The notes: generated by a model not told the origin, from the sequence alone. 64,000 bases of DNA from Lycium barbarum (GCF_019175385.1 NC_083338.1:62652884-62716883), one strand, 5' to 3'; shown: positions 12,723 through 24,302, numbered from the stretch's first letter. A program made the numbers and translations.

Positions 12723-12795
12723 AAAAAAAAATTCGTATGCCACTAATAGTAAAGAACTCCCCCGCCTTGGTCGTAAGACTTTATAAGGTTAATTT

Positions 12796-12837
12796 AACAT
12801 TCGGGGACGAATGTTCTTAAGGGGGGGGGGGGGAGAA
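12796..12837 (+). promoter_or_regulatory. B pre-PPT hairpin and polypurine tract
   Basis: AACATTCG (12796-12803), loop GGGA, CGAATGTT (12808-12815), then TCTTAA and a G-run followed by AGAA directly before the 3' LTR. The purine run is the plus-strand primer site. The hairpin recurs in A, D and E. Confidence 0.85.
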
Positions 12838-15756
12838 TGTTATGTCCCGTGTTTTCGTATAATGGGAAATCGAGAAATAAGTAAGACTTGTATGTTATAA
12901 GGAAATATTTTGATTCTAGTTGACATGACTATGTTGGTTATGAAATCATTAATGTTAAGACATCGGGGAAGGCCGAGGGTAAATTTGGAATTTCGGAAAT
13001 TAGTTTCGGAAATTTCAAAACGGGACTTTTAATGAATTGGGCCAAGAAATTAGAACACAAAATTGAGGCCCAAGTCCAATAGGGTAGCCGGCCATGGCAT
13101 GGCCCAAGAACCATTTTAAGTGGTCATGTGATTATCACATGACCCTTAATCAATATATATCCACATTCTCTTTGGAATTATCAAGAAACCAAACAAAACA
13201 AAAAAAAAAATTGAAGAACACCCATTTGAAGCTCTCGGCCGAACCCTTTAAGGGGGAGAAAGAAAAAAAGTTCTAGCCTTGTTTTAATCCTAAAAATCGT
13301 GTCCTTGTTGTAGTTATAGCAAGCGCACGACGCTCTTCAACGTGATACAATTTATTTGGAGGAAGAATCACGTTTGCGACAAGTCGGATTTTCAAGAAAA
13401 GGTAAGAATTTTGTTACTTTAATGTTATGGAATTGGTATGAATATGTTAAGGATTAATAATAGACGAGAATCCCGTAACTTTGATGTGTGAATGAAGCCG
13501 TGTGTGTGTGTTTGTTTTGCAAAGTGGCCGTGAGCCCTAAGAAGGAGAAAGAAGTGTGAATTTGATCTTGTTTAGTTTGTTCAATGCGTCGTTGTGACCT
13601 TTATAACGTAAATGAATGTTTAATGAATTGAATTGGCGTTGGAAAAGGATTTCGGAACATGACGGGAAAGTATATACCTTTGGTATATTTGTGTATATCT
13701 ATGATACTAAAGACTTTAAATGTGACTTATGATTGATGTTAACGAATTCGGAATGAAACGATGAAAGTTAGAGCGTTTGTCGTAATTTTGATGCTTTGGA
13801 TGAAATATGGAAAGTAATGAACTTTGGGAAATTTTGTATATTGTTTTGGAGTATAATTGGGACGGGTTTGAATAGCCTTGAATGGGTGAATGAATATAAT
13901 AATGTGGACATAAGTTTGGAAATGTGAAGTTTGAATGAAAGTTGTCAACTTGTGTAGTAAGGTAGAACTTTGAAGTTAGAATGATTTGATTGGGGTTTAT
14001 GTTGTTTGTTGATGTTTGGGTTGTTGTTGTTGGTGTATTTTGAGCCGAGCTAAGTCTCGGGGGTGTTGGATATATAGGGGAAATGTTGCCAAAATTTCGG
14101 TAGACAAAAATCAAGTTAATGGAAATTTTAAGCCTAAGAACCTCTAATTGGTAACTTTGACCATTTGCAGATTTCGGACGAAACGGGATTTGATTTTTAG
14201 GAGAGCATAAGACGTCTATTAGGTATGTAAAGCTTCCCATTTCTTCGTTTGGCATTTCTTAGTATGTTAGGTGAATATTGGAACCTCCGGAGCATTTCTG
14301 CTCCTCGAAACCCGATCTACAAAACGGCTACTATTCATTCAATTCAATTGAAGCCTAAAGGCTCTATTTTGGCTAGAATGCACTCAAATGTCCGAAACCT
14401 ATCGAAATGTGATCGGGTCACTTTGAAATCATTATGTATGATCTTTAGCCTCTAAATGTTCGTAAATTATGTTCGCCACCTCAATTTGACTCGAGGTGGG
14501 CCCGCTAACCCCGAGACGCCCTATTTGTCCTATCGGGCTCTCTTTTTGGATGAACTTCGATATGAGATCTTCAACTTTGAAACTTCCCCCTATGAGATAT
14601 GTTTGGATTATTATGATATGTTAAGCCACATTTTGAGCCATACGTACCACTTTGGAAACATTTTGCGAAACAAACTTTCGTATCAACTAACGATTCGACT
14701 ATTTTGGTTTATGAAATGACTTAGGAAATCATTATGTTTTGAAGGGCTATTTTGAAATATGATTTGCATTTGTTTTCTCACGACTCCGCTCGTGCCTTAC
14801 TATGACTTCGTTCGCCGGTTCCCGGGCCGGTTATGATTCGTGCGCCCTATGATAATTCGGCCGTATGCTGTGTTACAGTTCCCGAGGCCTCGCCATAGGG
14901 CCGGGTTCCGTTTGGAGTTATGCTGTGATATGGCTAGTGATGCGATACGCTCACTTATGTTTGTGTTCGGGGATGTACGGAGATTCGAAACCTTCTGGTG
15001 TTATGCTGTGTGTGGCGCCAGCGTCGGAGTGGCGACCACGTTCTTGAGCGTTTGCATGATTTCGTTTGCATTATGTATATGTATATGATTTGATACAGAT
15101 TTTGACATACTGATTGGTACTTCCCTTTGATATCCGGTTTGCTTTCAGTTTTGGCTCATATTTCTGTACTCCGTGCTTTACATTCTCAGTACATATTTCG
15201 TACTGACCCCCTTTCTTCGGGGGCTGCGTTTCATGCCCGCAGGTATAGATATTGGTGATCCTCCACGGTAGGCTTCACTTTCTGCTATCTTGGAGTACTC
15301 TCTCTGATCCGGAGTCCACTTTTGGTACAGACATCTTTGCTATGTATATGTATTTGTACATTTGACTATTTGGGTACGGCGGGGCCCTGTCTCGCCATAT
15401 GTCTTTGTTTCGAGTTCGTAGAGGCCTGTAGTCATATATGTGGGGCGAGGATACTATGTATGTTTGTTTGATTTTGTTTTCTGGTTTTACAGCGGTCAGT
15501 TTGTTATGATGGCCCTAAATGGCCCTTATGCTTATATTTGCACTTAGGGCCGGCGATGTCTATTCTGCCGCTCCGTTTGGATTTGATATGACATTTTGAT
15601 TTGAGCGACCGCTTAAGACATATTTTGATATAAATTATGTTTGATATGACTTTTATGAAATTCTGAAATAAGTTCGGATTTGGTAAATGAATATGTGGTT
15701 TGGTCTGGGTACCCAGGTAGCGTGCCAGTCGCGGCCCACGGGGGTGGGTCGTGACA
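12838..15756 (+). repeat. Element B 3' LTR
   Basis: Near-identical copy of 4808-7725 with the same ends, followed by the duplicated target GGCCG (15757-15761). Scattered single-base differences are visible, for example in the (GT)n tract near 13500 and in the region of 14570. Confidence 0.95.
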
Positions 15757-15761
15757 GGCCG

Positions 15762-16390
15762 TCCGAAGGGACTATTGGGATACTACATTTATATTGTGTA
15801 TGATAGAGTTATGTAAGGCACTACAGGGCACAGTTTAAAATGTTGTTCCAGGTACTCCCGGGTTGCTTCTAAACTTGTTTACTGTTATGCTTCTCCTTGT
15901 GTTATGATTCAGTAATGCTTTACATATTCAGTACATATTTCGTACTGACCCCCTTTCTTCGGGGGCTGCGTTTCATGCCACGCAGGTACACCCAGATTAG
16001 TAGAAGACTTTGCTAAAGGTGTTCCAGCGGGATTGGCGAGCTCCATCTCAGTTCGGAGTGTTGCCAGGTCAAGTAATTATGTCATGGTATTTTGTATATG
16101 TTAGGTACTTTGCAGACAAGTGCCCTGTGGATAGAGCGTCGGGAAGTGCGAATCATTTGTAGATGTTAAAAGAGTATGTATTTTCAGATGATTTCAGTTG
16201 GTTTAAAGTACGTAATTGATTGAAAGTTTTCATAATTTGTATAAAGACGATGGTCTCTATTTGGAAAAGTTTCATGTTTTTAAAAGTTTTTTTGAAATGA
16301 CAGATTTTGATAGAGCGAATGTCGAAGGGCTCGCTCGACTCTGATGAGAGTCGGGTGCCCATCATGCCCTATCAAGATTAGGGTGTGACA
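15762..16390 (+). repeat. Element A 5' LTR, second part
   Basis: Continues 4803-4807 after element B. Matches 22890-23521 of the 3' LTR. Contains the LTR hairpin CCCCC (15949-15953) / GGGGG (15961-15965) and ends GGGTGTGACA. Confidence 0.88.
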
Positions 16391-16450
16391 AAGTGGTATC
16401 AGAGCAGGTCGTCCTAGGGTTTGTCTGCAAAGTCGTGTCTAGTAGAGTCT

Positions 16451-16486
16451 TGTTTATCAGTGTGTTGTGCACCACATCTATAAACA
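16451..16486 (+). promoter_or_regulatory. Candidate dimer-initiation hairpin in A leader
   Basis: TGTTTATCAGTGTG pairs with CACATCTATAAACA around the loop TT plus GTGCAC (16467-16472). Two adjacent mid-stem positions are unpaired and one pair is G-U. Located 46 bases after the PBS, as in B. Confidence 0.55.
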
Positions 16487-16872
16487 GGAGGCTACGAGAC
16501 ATTAATAGGGTGTCATTCTTTCTTTTATATCTAAGATCGTGTGATAGAGCCCAGTCATAGGAAATGAAGTCCCTTGTACTAACCCTTGATTTCAGCTAAA
16601 GGACGACATCAACCGAAAAAAGCGACCGATGACATTACCAGTTACAATGTACAGTGGTAAGTAACGGCACGGAAGAGGCATGTTGGATAAGGTAAGAATG
16701 TTGAAATATGATTGAAATGTAAATTCGGGGGAACGAAAGTGAAGGTAAATATTAGGGGTTGAAAAGGCTAAATTAGTAATTGTTAAGGAGAAAGACGTGT
16801 TACGAGAATGTCTCGGAATCGGTAAGACTTCGACTTGCTCCAGGTCATGTAATGAAGGTCACGCGAAGAGGT

Positions 16873-16975
16873 GGATGCGATTATATCGGCATTAATGCAC
16901 TGGATTTCACCGAAGTTTCAAGGTTCAGCGTGCTAGGGCGAGAGAAATTTTGGTGTGGGTGACCCCCTGGGAAGT
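16873..16975 (+). pseudogene. 5S rRNA-derived module inside element A
   Basis: Begins GGATGCGAT and ends CCCTGGGAAGT, collinear with about the first 103 bases of plant 5S rRNA with little or no length change. Recognisable blocks are TAATGCAC, CAGCGTGCTAGGGCGAGAG (box A/intermediate-element side of the internal RNA polymerase III promoter) and GTGGGTGACCCCCTGGGAAGT (box C side). The middle (about 16900-16925) and the stretch after GAGAG are diverged, and the last 15 or so bases of 5S are missing. It is in the same sense as the element. Probably not a working rRNA gene, but the internal promoter boxes are the best preserved part. A related module lies in element D (58599-58700). Confidence 0.78.
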
Positions 16976-17222
16976 GTACTAAAAGCTCTATAAATGTAGA
17001 TATAAGAGACAAATAGGAAGAACATGTGGGAGTACGAAGGACAAGGATAATGAGTTGGCGTATTTGATTAGAAAACCCATGACATGGAATGAGGATTCAT
17101 GTGAAGACCGAGGAGTTCAATTATAAATAAAACAGGGTGAAAGGTAAGGAATGGACATGAAGGAAAGGACAACTATAAGAGAGACCCTCCCGAAGTATTA
17201 TTACACCCCCATAGGGCCAGTT

Positions 17223-17261
17223 GAACATTCGAGGACGAATGTTCTAAAGGGGGGGGGAGGA
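17223..17261 (+). promoter_or_regulatory. A pre-PPT hairpin and polypurine tract
   Basis: GAACATTCG (17223-17231), loop AGGA, CGAATGTTC (17236-17244): a perfect 9-bp stem. It is followed by AAAGG and a G-run ending GGAGGA, adjacent to the 3' LTR start at 17262. Confidence 0.85.
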
Positions 17262-18796
17262 TGTTATATCCCGTATTTTGCGTATTCGGATAATTCGAGA
17301 TAATTGCGGGAAGTTAAGGGCAAGGCTATATTTTTGACCTTGTTTAGCACCCAAGTTGTTCATGAAAGTTTTGATGTGGAAATATTAAGAAAGATTAGGG
17401 GAAAAAGGGGAAATTCGCAAGATGGCTCATAGAAAAATGGAGGAAGGCTAAGGGCAAATTTGGAATTTGGAAAATAAATTTTCATGAATTACAAAACAAA
17501 AAAAAAAAGATGGGCTTGAGCTAAGGGGCCATTTGGCCGTCCAAATTGGAGTGGGCTTAGGCCCACATAGAAGCTTGATGAATAAGGTAAAAGAAGACTA
17601 AGTCAACATATTTTTCATCTTTATCCCTAGAAACTTCATGAAACTTGGAGAACAAAAAGAGAAGGAGAAAAACAACAAGGGGCCATTCGGCCATGGTGGG
17701 AAAAAATTGAACCCTCAATTTTGGTCTCCAAAAAATATTTTCTTCTAGCTTTTCTACTAATTTGAAGGTCCTCTTTAACGTGGTATATTTGTTGGAGCAA
17801 GACGACCTCTCTTTGTTGCAAGTTCACAACCATAGCAAAGTGAGAAGTTAAGGGAAAAAGGTCAGAATTAATCTTCTTTTATATGTTATGGAAGGGTTGT
17901 GTATGTTGTAGTATATAGAAAATCATGAAAATCATGAAAATTATGGATTATGTGTTGTGGCCGTGTGGTTGTGGTATGGTATGGAAAAGAATGAATTAAT
18001 TTTTCTTAAATATTTTGGTTGTTGTTGTAATGGAATCCATGATGGATAATGAAAGTTTACTGATCCTAGTGAAGTTGCAATGGTTGGGGACTTGTTTTAG
18101 AAGTAATGTGAATTGAATATAGTGTTCTTGTAATTATGGAAAATAATGTTGTTAGTGTGTGAATTGTTGGTGAAGTTCACGAAATTGAAGAAAGAAAATG
18201 TGTTGTTATTGTTCTTGTTCCATTTGGAAGGTTTTGGGTGGCATAGCCTATGGGTTGGGTTATTATGAATATTGTTTGAATGGTTGCGGATTTGTACTTG
18301 AATATGTAAGCAATTATGAATTGAACGTAAATGGAAAGTCATCAAAGTTTGTAGAAGAAGTTGTGAACGTTGGAATGTGTTGTGAATCGATTGTCGATAT
18401 TGTTGGAATAATTGTTGGCATTGTTGTTGCTAAGTTGGCCGAGTTAAATTCTCGGATTTGTTGTTGTATGTTTGGCCGAGTTGAATTCTCGGGGATGTTG
18501 CATTTATAGGGGAAGTGCTGCCGAAATTTCGGCAGATTATAAATGAATTCATTTGAAGGATCAAGACAAGTATATGATGATGAGTCTAATGATTATGTCG
18601 AATTCTCTTGAAGGAAGACTAGCAAGTTTGGACGAATAAGCGTAGCTAATTGGACGTGGGACAGGTATGTAAAGCCCAACCTTTCTTTCTTTTGGCATGT
18701 CATAGCACTGAGTAAGTTATGATATGTATCTTGGGGTAATTCTATTCTTGATTCCGAGCATGTTAACGATTCTTATTCACTTCTTGAAGATGAGTA
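17262..18796 (+). repeat. Element A 3' LTR, first part
   Basis: Copy of 2207-3735, interrupted by element N after GAGTA (18792-18796). Few differences from the 5' LTR are visible by eye. Confidence 0.88.
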
Positions 18797-21700
18797 TGTT
18801 GTATCCCGTATTTTTGAACGTCAGATTATTTGCTGAGATGGGACCCACACATCGAGATTTTTTTTTGGGACATCTGAAATTTCATATGAATCACATATGA
18901 GAAGTTAAACACAACTCAAGAAGGACCCTTGGGCCAAATCAAAGTGGAAGTCCTCCAAACGAATATTTTAAGAAAACGTTTTCGGGTGATCTGACTTCAA
19001 GGGGCAAACACGGTATTATAAGTTTGGAATTTGGAAAAGTACCAAGAACTAGAAGTTGTATATAATTGAATTAGCTTTCCAACCATAGGTCGTGGGTCCC
19101 CAGGTGACGTCGGTACAAGGAGATATGAACGTTTTAAGGTCGAAAGGTCAGTGGGCTAGGCCCAACTCGGGACCAAACCGAGTTGGCCCAAAAACATCAA
19201 AAACAATAATAAGGCCCAAATTTGTGAGGCCCAACCGGCCATGGTTATGGCCCAAGCCCATATTACATAAAATTTGGTCAATAAATAAGATGACTAAGTC
19301 ATCTTTATCACACAACCTCTAGAATATTCAAGAAGTTGAAGAACAAGAAAGAGAAGGAGAAAAGTTGAAGGCCATTTCGGCCAAGATCAAATTTCCAAGG
19401 AAAAATTGATAAAAATTCTTCAAAAATCATTTTCTACCAATTAAAGGGTGATTAACAAGGTGGAGTTGTTGTTGGAGCAAGAAAAATTCAAAATCATACA
19501 AATTGTCAAGTTGTAGTCAAGTGAGAAGTTGAAGAAGAAAGATGAGTTTTGATCTTGTTTTATGTGTTATATATGGTTTATATGTGTTGTAGTATGCTAA
19601 AATGGATGAAATTCATGAAGGAGAGAAATATAGTACATGGCCGTGTGTATGTATATATGTGTAGGAGTCATGCTTCAATTATTTTAATTAGTGTTTGGTT
19701 GTTATTGTTGTGAATGATATATGGAAAATGGAAGTTGAATGAATTTTGAGAAGTTGTAGTGTGTATGTTGGTGTTGGCCGTGTGGTTATGGTGAAAAAAA
19801 CGGAAGAGAATGAGTTAATTTTATTTAGTATGATGTTGTTGGAATATATATTATGAGGTTGTTATTGTTTTCATTAAAGTTAGAAAGTTTTTGGAAGAAG
19901 TAGTAAGTTGATTGAATATGGAAGTTGTTAGTATTGTTGTTGTTGGAATTGTGGTTAATATTTTGGCCGGGTTTGAATTCCCGGGATTGTTGTTGATTGA
20001 AATTAGCCAAGTTGAACTTGGTGGGATGGAGTATTTATAGGGGAAGTGCTGCCGAAATTTCGGTAGCCAAATGTTTCCTTAAGAATTAAACTCTAAGTAC
20101 CCTAATAAGAGTTTTGGTAAACATGACCAATTTGCAGATTTTGACGAGATTGCGACGTGAATTTGGAATAGCAAAAGGAGCGGAAAGAGGTATGTAAGGC
20201 TTCACTCTTCTTTCTATGGCATGTCTTAGATGTAATAAGTCGGGTACGAGCCTCGGGGACAACCCTAGCCCCCGGAATCCGTACCTAAAGTTTTCCACTT
20301 TTTGTTTAATAGAATTGAACTAGAAAGTGTGCAAATGATGGAAAGACCTCTTAAACCCTTAGAACTTGCATAAGTGGGACCCGATTACCCTAGGACCCTC
20401 ACAAGTAATGACATGACACGTAATATATGTAAATCATATACGTCACCCCATCCGGCCCGAGGTGGGCCCGCTACTCTCGGATTTTTCCTTACAGTCTTGC
20501 TTGACTTACTTGAAGTGAATCCAAAGGGAACCTTTGATCCCGATTTCGTTACCAAATGATAAATACTATGACTCCTCTAACGAGGGCACTTCCATGACGA
20601 TAATGATAACAATGATGTTAGATAAGAGAATATGCCTATGATACGTACTACCGGAACGACTCTATGACTGAGATGACTAAGCTAAGTATCTTATGTAATC
20701 ATGAAAATGATAAACTAATTTTTGAATCTTATTTATATTTCCTAGCTATGACTTTATTTTCTAAAAGATTTCAAAGTCTATGAACTGTCATCTATGATGC
20801 CCCGATTTCATTCTACGTTTACTTTAATATTATTCCCCGTTGGTAGTCTCACCTTAAAATACTCGTTCCTTCAAGGTGAGACAAAGCGATCACGAGTATT
20901 CTATAATATAATTGGAGGTCACCGACCTTACGTCACTCCGATGACTACATGATTCTTCTTTGGGCTTTCCTGCGTGCCTATGAGACATATGTATATAGAA
21001 TACGTAAATGCATATAAGACATGTAAATGTATGTAATATATGTGTATATATTTTTAAAACATGCACATGACGAAAGAGCTAGAGCGCTATAGACGCTGAT
21101 GTACCTACACGACACACGTATATGTATATGATAAAAGAGCTAGAGCGCTATAGACGCTGATATATGTACATGATATATGCATGTATACGGGGAAAATGGA
21201 GGTAAGGGCAGAGCGTTATGAACGCATATCCACCTGATCAGTTGGCATTACATGATATGATATCGTCCCGGACGCGGGATGCCCGGACGCGGGATGTGTA
21301 TATTTATGGTTAAATGGATCGGCTGTCGACGCCTCGGCTATATGAGATGTCCTATTTTATATGTATATGTATATGAACAAGGAAAGATTCTTAAAGGAAA
21401 GCTAAGTACGCATAGCACCTGCCAAGGGTATATATATATACAGGTTATGTTTCTATTTCAGGACATGTGTTGTAACTCTCTTATGTCATTATACATGATT
21501 CATATTTTCTGTATATTACTATTCATGCCTTACATACTCGGTACACTATTCGTACTGACGTCCCTTCTTGTGGACGCTGCGTTTCATGCCGCGCAGGTCA
21601 GGAGACAGGCGGATTTGATCCTTAGAAGCTCTACCAGCAGTGTTGACAGTGCTCCAGTTATTCCGGAGCCTCACTTCCTTGGTACTATTTTGTGTATATA

Positions 21701-22008
21701 TATTCGGGCACGGTAGTACTCAGCCCTTTATATGTATAAACGTACTATGTCTAGAGGCTCGTAGACAGATATGTACAGTCAGTTAAGTATAGTTAGGTAT
21801 ATGGTGTTTTGGCATGCTAATGTTGATGTATAAGTGATAACGAAGCTTATTAGTGTATGTTCAGAATGACGCCGCTAATGTTAATGTTAAAAAAAAAATG
21901 GCTCTGTTTACATGGCTTGCTAAGAGGTAAAGGTAAAACGATAGACAAGGGGTGCTCGGTACAAGTATCGGGTACTCGTTACGGCCCCTGGACGGGTCGT
22001 GACAGAAG

Positions 22009-22020
22009 TGGTATCAGAGC
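22009..22020 (+). promoter_or_regulatory. Element N primer-binding site
   Basis: TGGTATCAGAGC, four bases after the LTR end at 22004. It proves that the 3.2-kb unit to its left is a 5' LTR and not a solo LTR. Confidence 0.88.
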
Positions 22021-22066
22021 AGTTCGGTCCTAGGAGTTTGTCTACGAGCCGTGTCCAGTAGAGTCT

Positions 22067-22102
22067 TGTTTATGGGTGTGTTGCGCGCCACACTTATAAA
22101 CA
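22067..22102 (+). promoter_or_regulatory. Candidate dimer-initiation hairpin in N leader
   Basis: TGTTTATGGGTGTG pairs along all 14 positions (two as G-U) with CACACTTATAAACA. Loop TT plus GCGCGC (22083-22088). This is the best-formed copy, and its loop palindrome differs from that of B while staying self-complementary. Confidence 0.62.
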
Positions 22103-22139
22103 GGAGGCTACAGGGCATTTAGGAAATATGATTTATGTG

Positions 22140-23521
22140 CATCGAGTCTTAAAAGTTGATTTATGTGCATTTAGTTTCCTACTACTTGGCTCGTGCATAT
22201 GGTTATTAACTTCCTTATACTAACTCGGATTCACTTGAAACGTGTTTGTGGTTTATTAATGGTTTCAAGAAAATTAGTTTTGTACTAAAGGAAACATAAA
22301 CTTGATTTTCAAACACCACTCCGAAGGGGGTGCGAGATTTTACTATTTAGATTTTTAAAACTACTCCGAAGGGGGTGAGAGATTTTTCTACTTCGTTTCA
22401 TTACGATTTGTGTTACACTCCATAGCATCATTTCTTTGTGTTAATATTCATGGGTTAAGTTGTGTTGACGCCATTAGCATTAGGGGCTATTACTATTATT
22501 ATCATTATTATTATGTCGGGACCGGCATGCCCGAAGGGGCAAGGATAGCCGTATGTCGGAACCAGCATGCCCGAAGGGGCGACCATTATTATTATCTTGG
22601 GACCGGCATGCCTGAAGGGGCCAGGATAGTTCGTATGTCGGGACCGGCATGCCCGAAGGGGCCATCATTATTATTTCGGGACCGGCATGCCCGAAGGGGC
22701 CAGGATAGTCGTATGTCGGAACCGGCATGCCCGATGGGGCCATCATTATTATTATGTCGCAAGCAGCATGCCCGAAGGGGCCAGGACTAGTATTATTATG
22801 TCGCGAGTGGCACGCCCGAAGTGGCCATCATTGTTACTATGCCGAAAGCGGCTGTCCGAAGGGACTATTGTGTTATTAGCTGGGAGCGGCCGTCCGAAGG
22901 GACTATTAGGATACTACATTTATATTGTGTATGCTAGAGTTGTGTAAGGCACTACAGGGCACGGTTTAAAATGTTGTTCCAGGTACTCCCGGGTTGCTTC
23001 TAAACTTGTTTACTGTTATGCTTCTCCTTGTGTTATGATTCAGTAATGCTTTACATATTCAGTACATATTCCGTACTGACCCCCTTTCTTCGGGGGCTGC
23101 GTTTCATGCCACGCAGGTACGCCCAGATTAGTAGAAGACTTTGCTTAAGGTGTTCCAGTGGGATTGGCGAGCTCCATCTCAGTTCGGAGTGTTGCCAGGT
23201 CAAGTAATTATGTCATGGTATTTTGTATATGTTAGGTACTTTGTAGACAAGTGTCCTGTGGATAGAGCGTCGGGAAGTGCGAATCATTTGTAGATGTTAA
23301 AAGAGTATGTATTTTCAAATGATTTCAGTTGGTTTAAAGTACGTAATTGATTGAAAGTTTTCATAATTTGTATAAATACGATGGTCTCTATTTGGAAAAG
23401 CTTCATGTTTTTAAAAGTTTTTTTGAAATGACAGATTTTGATAGAGCGAATGTCGAAGGGTTCGCTCGACTCTGATGAGAGTCGGGTGCCCATCATGCCC
23501 TATCAAGATTAGGGTGTGACA
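22140..23521 (+). repeat. Element A 3' LTR, second part
   Basis: Resumes at CATCGAGTC, the counterpart of 4054, and runs to GGGTGTGACA. Includes the minisatellite (about 22505-22905) and the conserved hairpin (about 23079-23096). Followed by the target duplication GCATA. Confidence 0.88.
22505..22905 (+). repeat. Minisatellite in A 3' LTR
   Basis: Same array as at 4430-4800 (GGCATGCCCGAAGG-type units). In the 5' copy the last units continue after element B at 15762. Confidence 0.85.
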
Positions 23522-24158
23522 GCATACTATACTCCCGGACACTCATAGTTCCTTGCCTCAAATTTAGAAATCTATCCGCTCTAGCTCGGCAGACCTCGAG
23601 CGGCAAATAGTGACGGATAAAAGCATCTACAAATTCTTGCCACACGGGTGGAGGCGCATTCTCTTGCCTCGATACTATCCAATTATTATACCACAATACC
23701 GCCACATCTCGGAGTCTATACGATGCCAACTCCACGAATTCAGTCTCGGAGGCATGAATAATTTTCAATGTCTTCAACATCTCATGTATGAAACCTTGCG
23801 GGTCTTCATCCGGCTTCGACCCGAAAAACTCTGGAGGATTTAAAGTCATAAAGTCAGGGGCTCGGGTACTAGCTGACCGATCACTTAGGCCCGCATTCTG
23901 CCGCTGTGCCTGAGCGGAAACCAACTGTTTCAATAGATGTATGGCCTCGGTCACTTGTTGACCCGAAGCAACAAGTGGAGGAATTGGAATTGGAGCTCCT
24001 CCTTGTTCTCCCACATTAGGCGGGGTGGAGGAAGTATTTGATAGGGCCACATTATCTGATTCTCCCTCTTCTATATTCACCGAAGGCTATCTTTCTACCC
24101 ACCTCTTTGCCGTAGTCTTGCCCTTCTAGGCGGCTGTAGCCTATCCCTTTGGCGGCAT
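23522..24158 (-). pseudogene. H gag N-terminal part (broken)
   Basis: Starts at ATG 24158 (MPPKG). The frame is interrupted almost at once by TAG where D and G carry KATAAQKGK-like residues, by a second TAG (Gln expected) and by a third TAG before VNIEEGE. It then runs open through an acidic and proline-rich segment and a capsid segment (EFFGSKPDEDPQGFIHEML, LASYRLRDVAVLWYN, FIRHYLPLEVCRARADRFL) to the element A insertion. The continuation is at 2206 downward. Gag forms the cytoplasmic particle of the retrotransposon. Confidence 0.87.
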
Positions 24159-24267
24159 TCTGAAATCACAACACACTATTAGGGCGGCTAAAATCTTATA
24201 CACGGCTATATCGCACAATCTCATAAGGAGAAAGATGGTCATTTTTCCTAAATGCCCAGTAGCCTCT

Positions 24268-24302
24268 TATTTATTAATGTGGCGCGCAACACACCATAAA
24301 CA
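24268..24302 (-). promoter_or_regulatory. Candidate dimer-initiation hairpin in H leader
   Basis: On the minus strand TGTTTATGGTGTG faces CACATTAATAAATA, with one bulged base and G-U pairs; loop TT plus GCGCGC (24282-24287). Confidence 0.55.

Larger units (their letters stand above)
4808..15756 (+). mobile_element. Element B: nearly complete Ty3/gypsy chromovirus (Del/Tekay-like)
   Basis: Full structure: target duplication GGCCG (4803-4807 and 15757-15761), 5' LTR 4808-7725, PBS 7730-7741, gag-pol 7929-12722 in one frame, polypurine tract ending at 12837, 3' LTR 12838-15756. The two LTRs (2,918 and 2,919 bp) look almost identical, so the insertion is recent relative to A. Four nonsense codons in gag-pol make this copy inactive. 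It is the only copy in the window with all pol domains, and thus the best model of the enzyme source for D and A. Confidence 0.95.
16391..17261 (+). other. Element A interior (non-coding, 871 bp)
   Basis: Holds a PBS (16394-16405, TGGTATCAGAGC), the dimer-type hairpin (16451-16486), a 5S-rRNA-like module (16873-16975), a pre-PPT hairpin (17223-17244) and a purine tract (17246-17261). I find no gag or pol similarity in any frame; the small open frame at 16780-16962 only reads through the 5S module. Confidence 0.88.
18797..22128 (+). mobile_element. Element N: truncated LTR retrotransposon (5' LTR plus leader only)
   Basis: LTR 18797-22004 (TGTTGTATCCCG ... GTCGTGACA), PBS TGGTATCAGAGC at 22009-22020, and a leader with a dimer-type hairpin, ending near 22128. 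Interior and 3' LTR are missing. The deletion also removed about 320 bp of A's 3' LTR (the counterpart of 3736-4053). The join carries a 16-bp filler, AAATATGATTTATGTG. LTR features include two short repeats of an AGAGCTAGAGCGCTATAGACGCTGAT type (21068-21165) and the hairpin CGTCC...GGACG (21559-21576). No coding sequence seen. Confidence 0.85.
2207..23521 (+). mobile_element. Element A: non-coding, large-LTR retrotransposon (contains B and N)
   Basis: The boundaries are set by the target duplication GCATA (2202-2206 and 23522-23526) and by LTR ends TGTTA...TGACA. With the nested B (4808-15756) and N (18797 to about 22139) removed, the element is an LTR of about 3.23 kb, a 0.87-kb interior (16391-17261) and a second LTR. 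The interior has a PBS and a polypurine tract but no gag or pol, so A is non-autonomous. The proportions (very long LTRs, tiny interior) fit neither a TRIM nor a typical LARD. Its leader and pre-PPT hairpin resemble those of B and D, which suggests trans-mobilisation by that family. Confidence 0.88.

Noticed and set aside
16873..16975. A functional 5S rRNA gene
   Set aside because: The middle is diverged, the 3' end is missing and there is no tandem 5S array or T-run terminator close by; treated as a derived module.
18797..22004. N as a solo LTR
   Set aside because: A PBS and leader follow the LTR end, and there is no matching target duplication (GAGTA) on the right; it is a truncated element.
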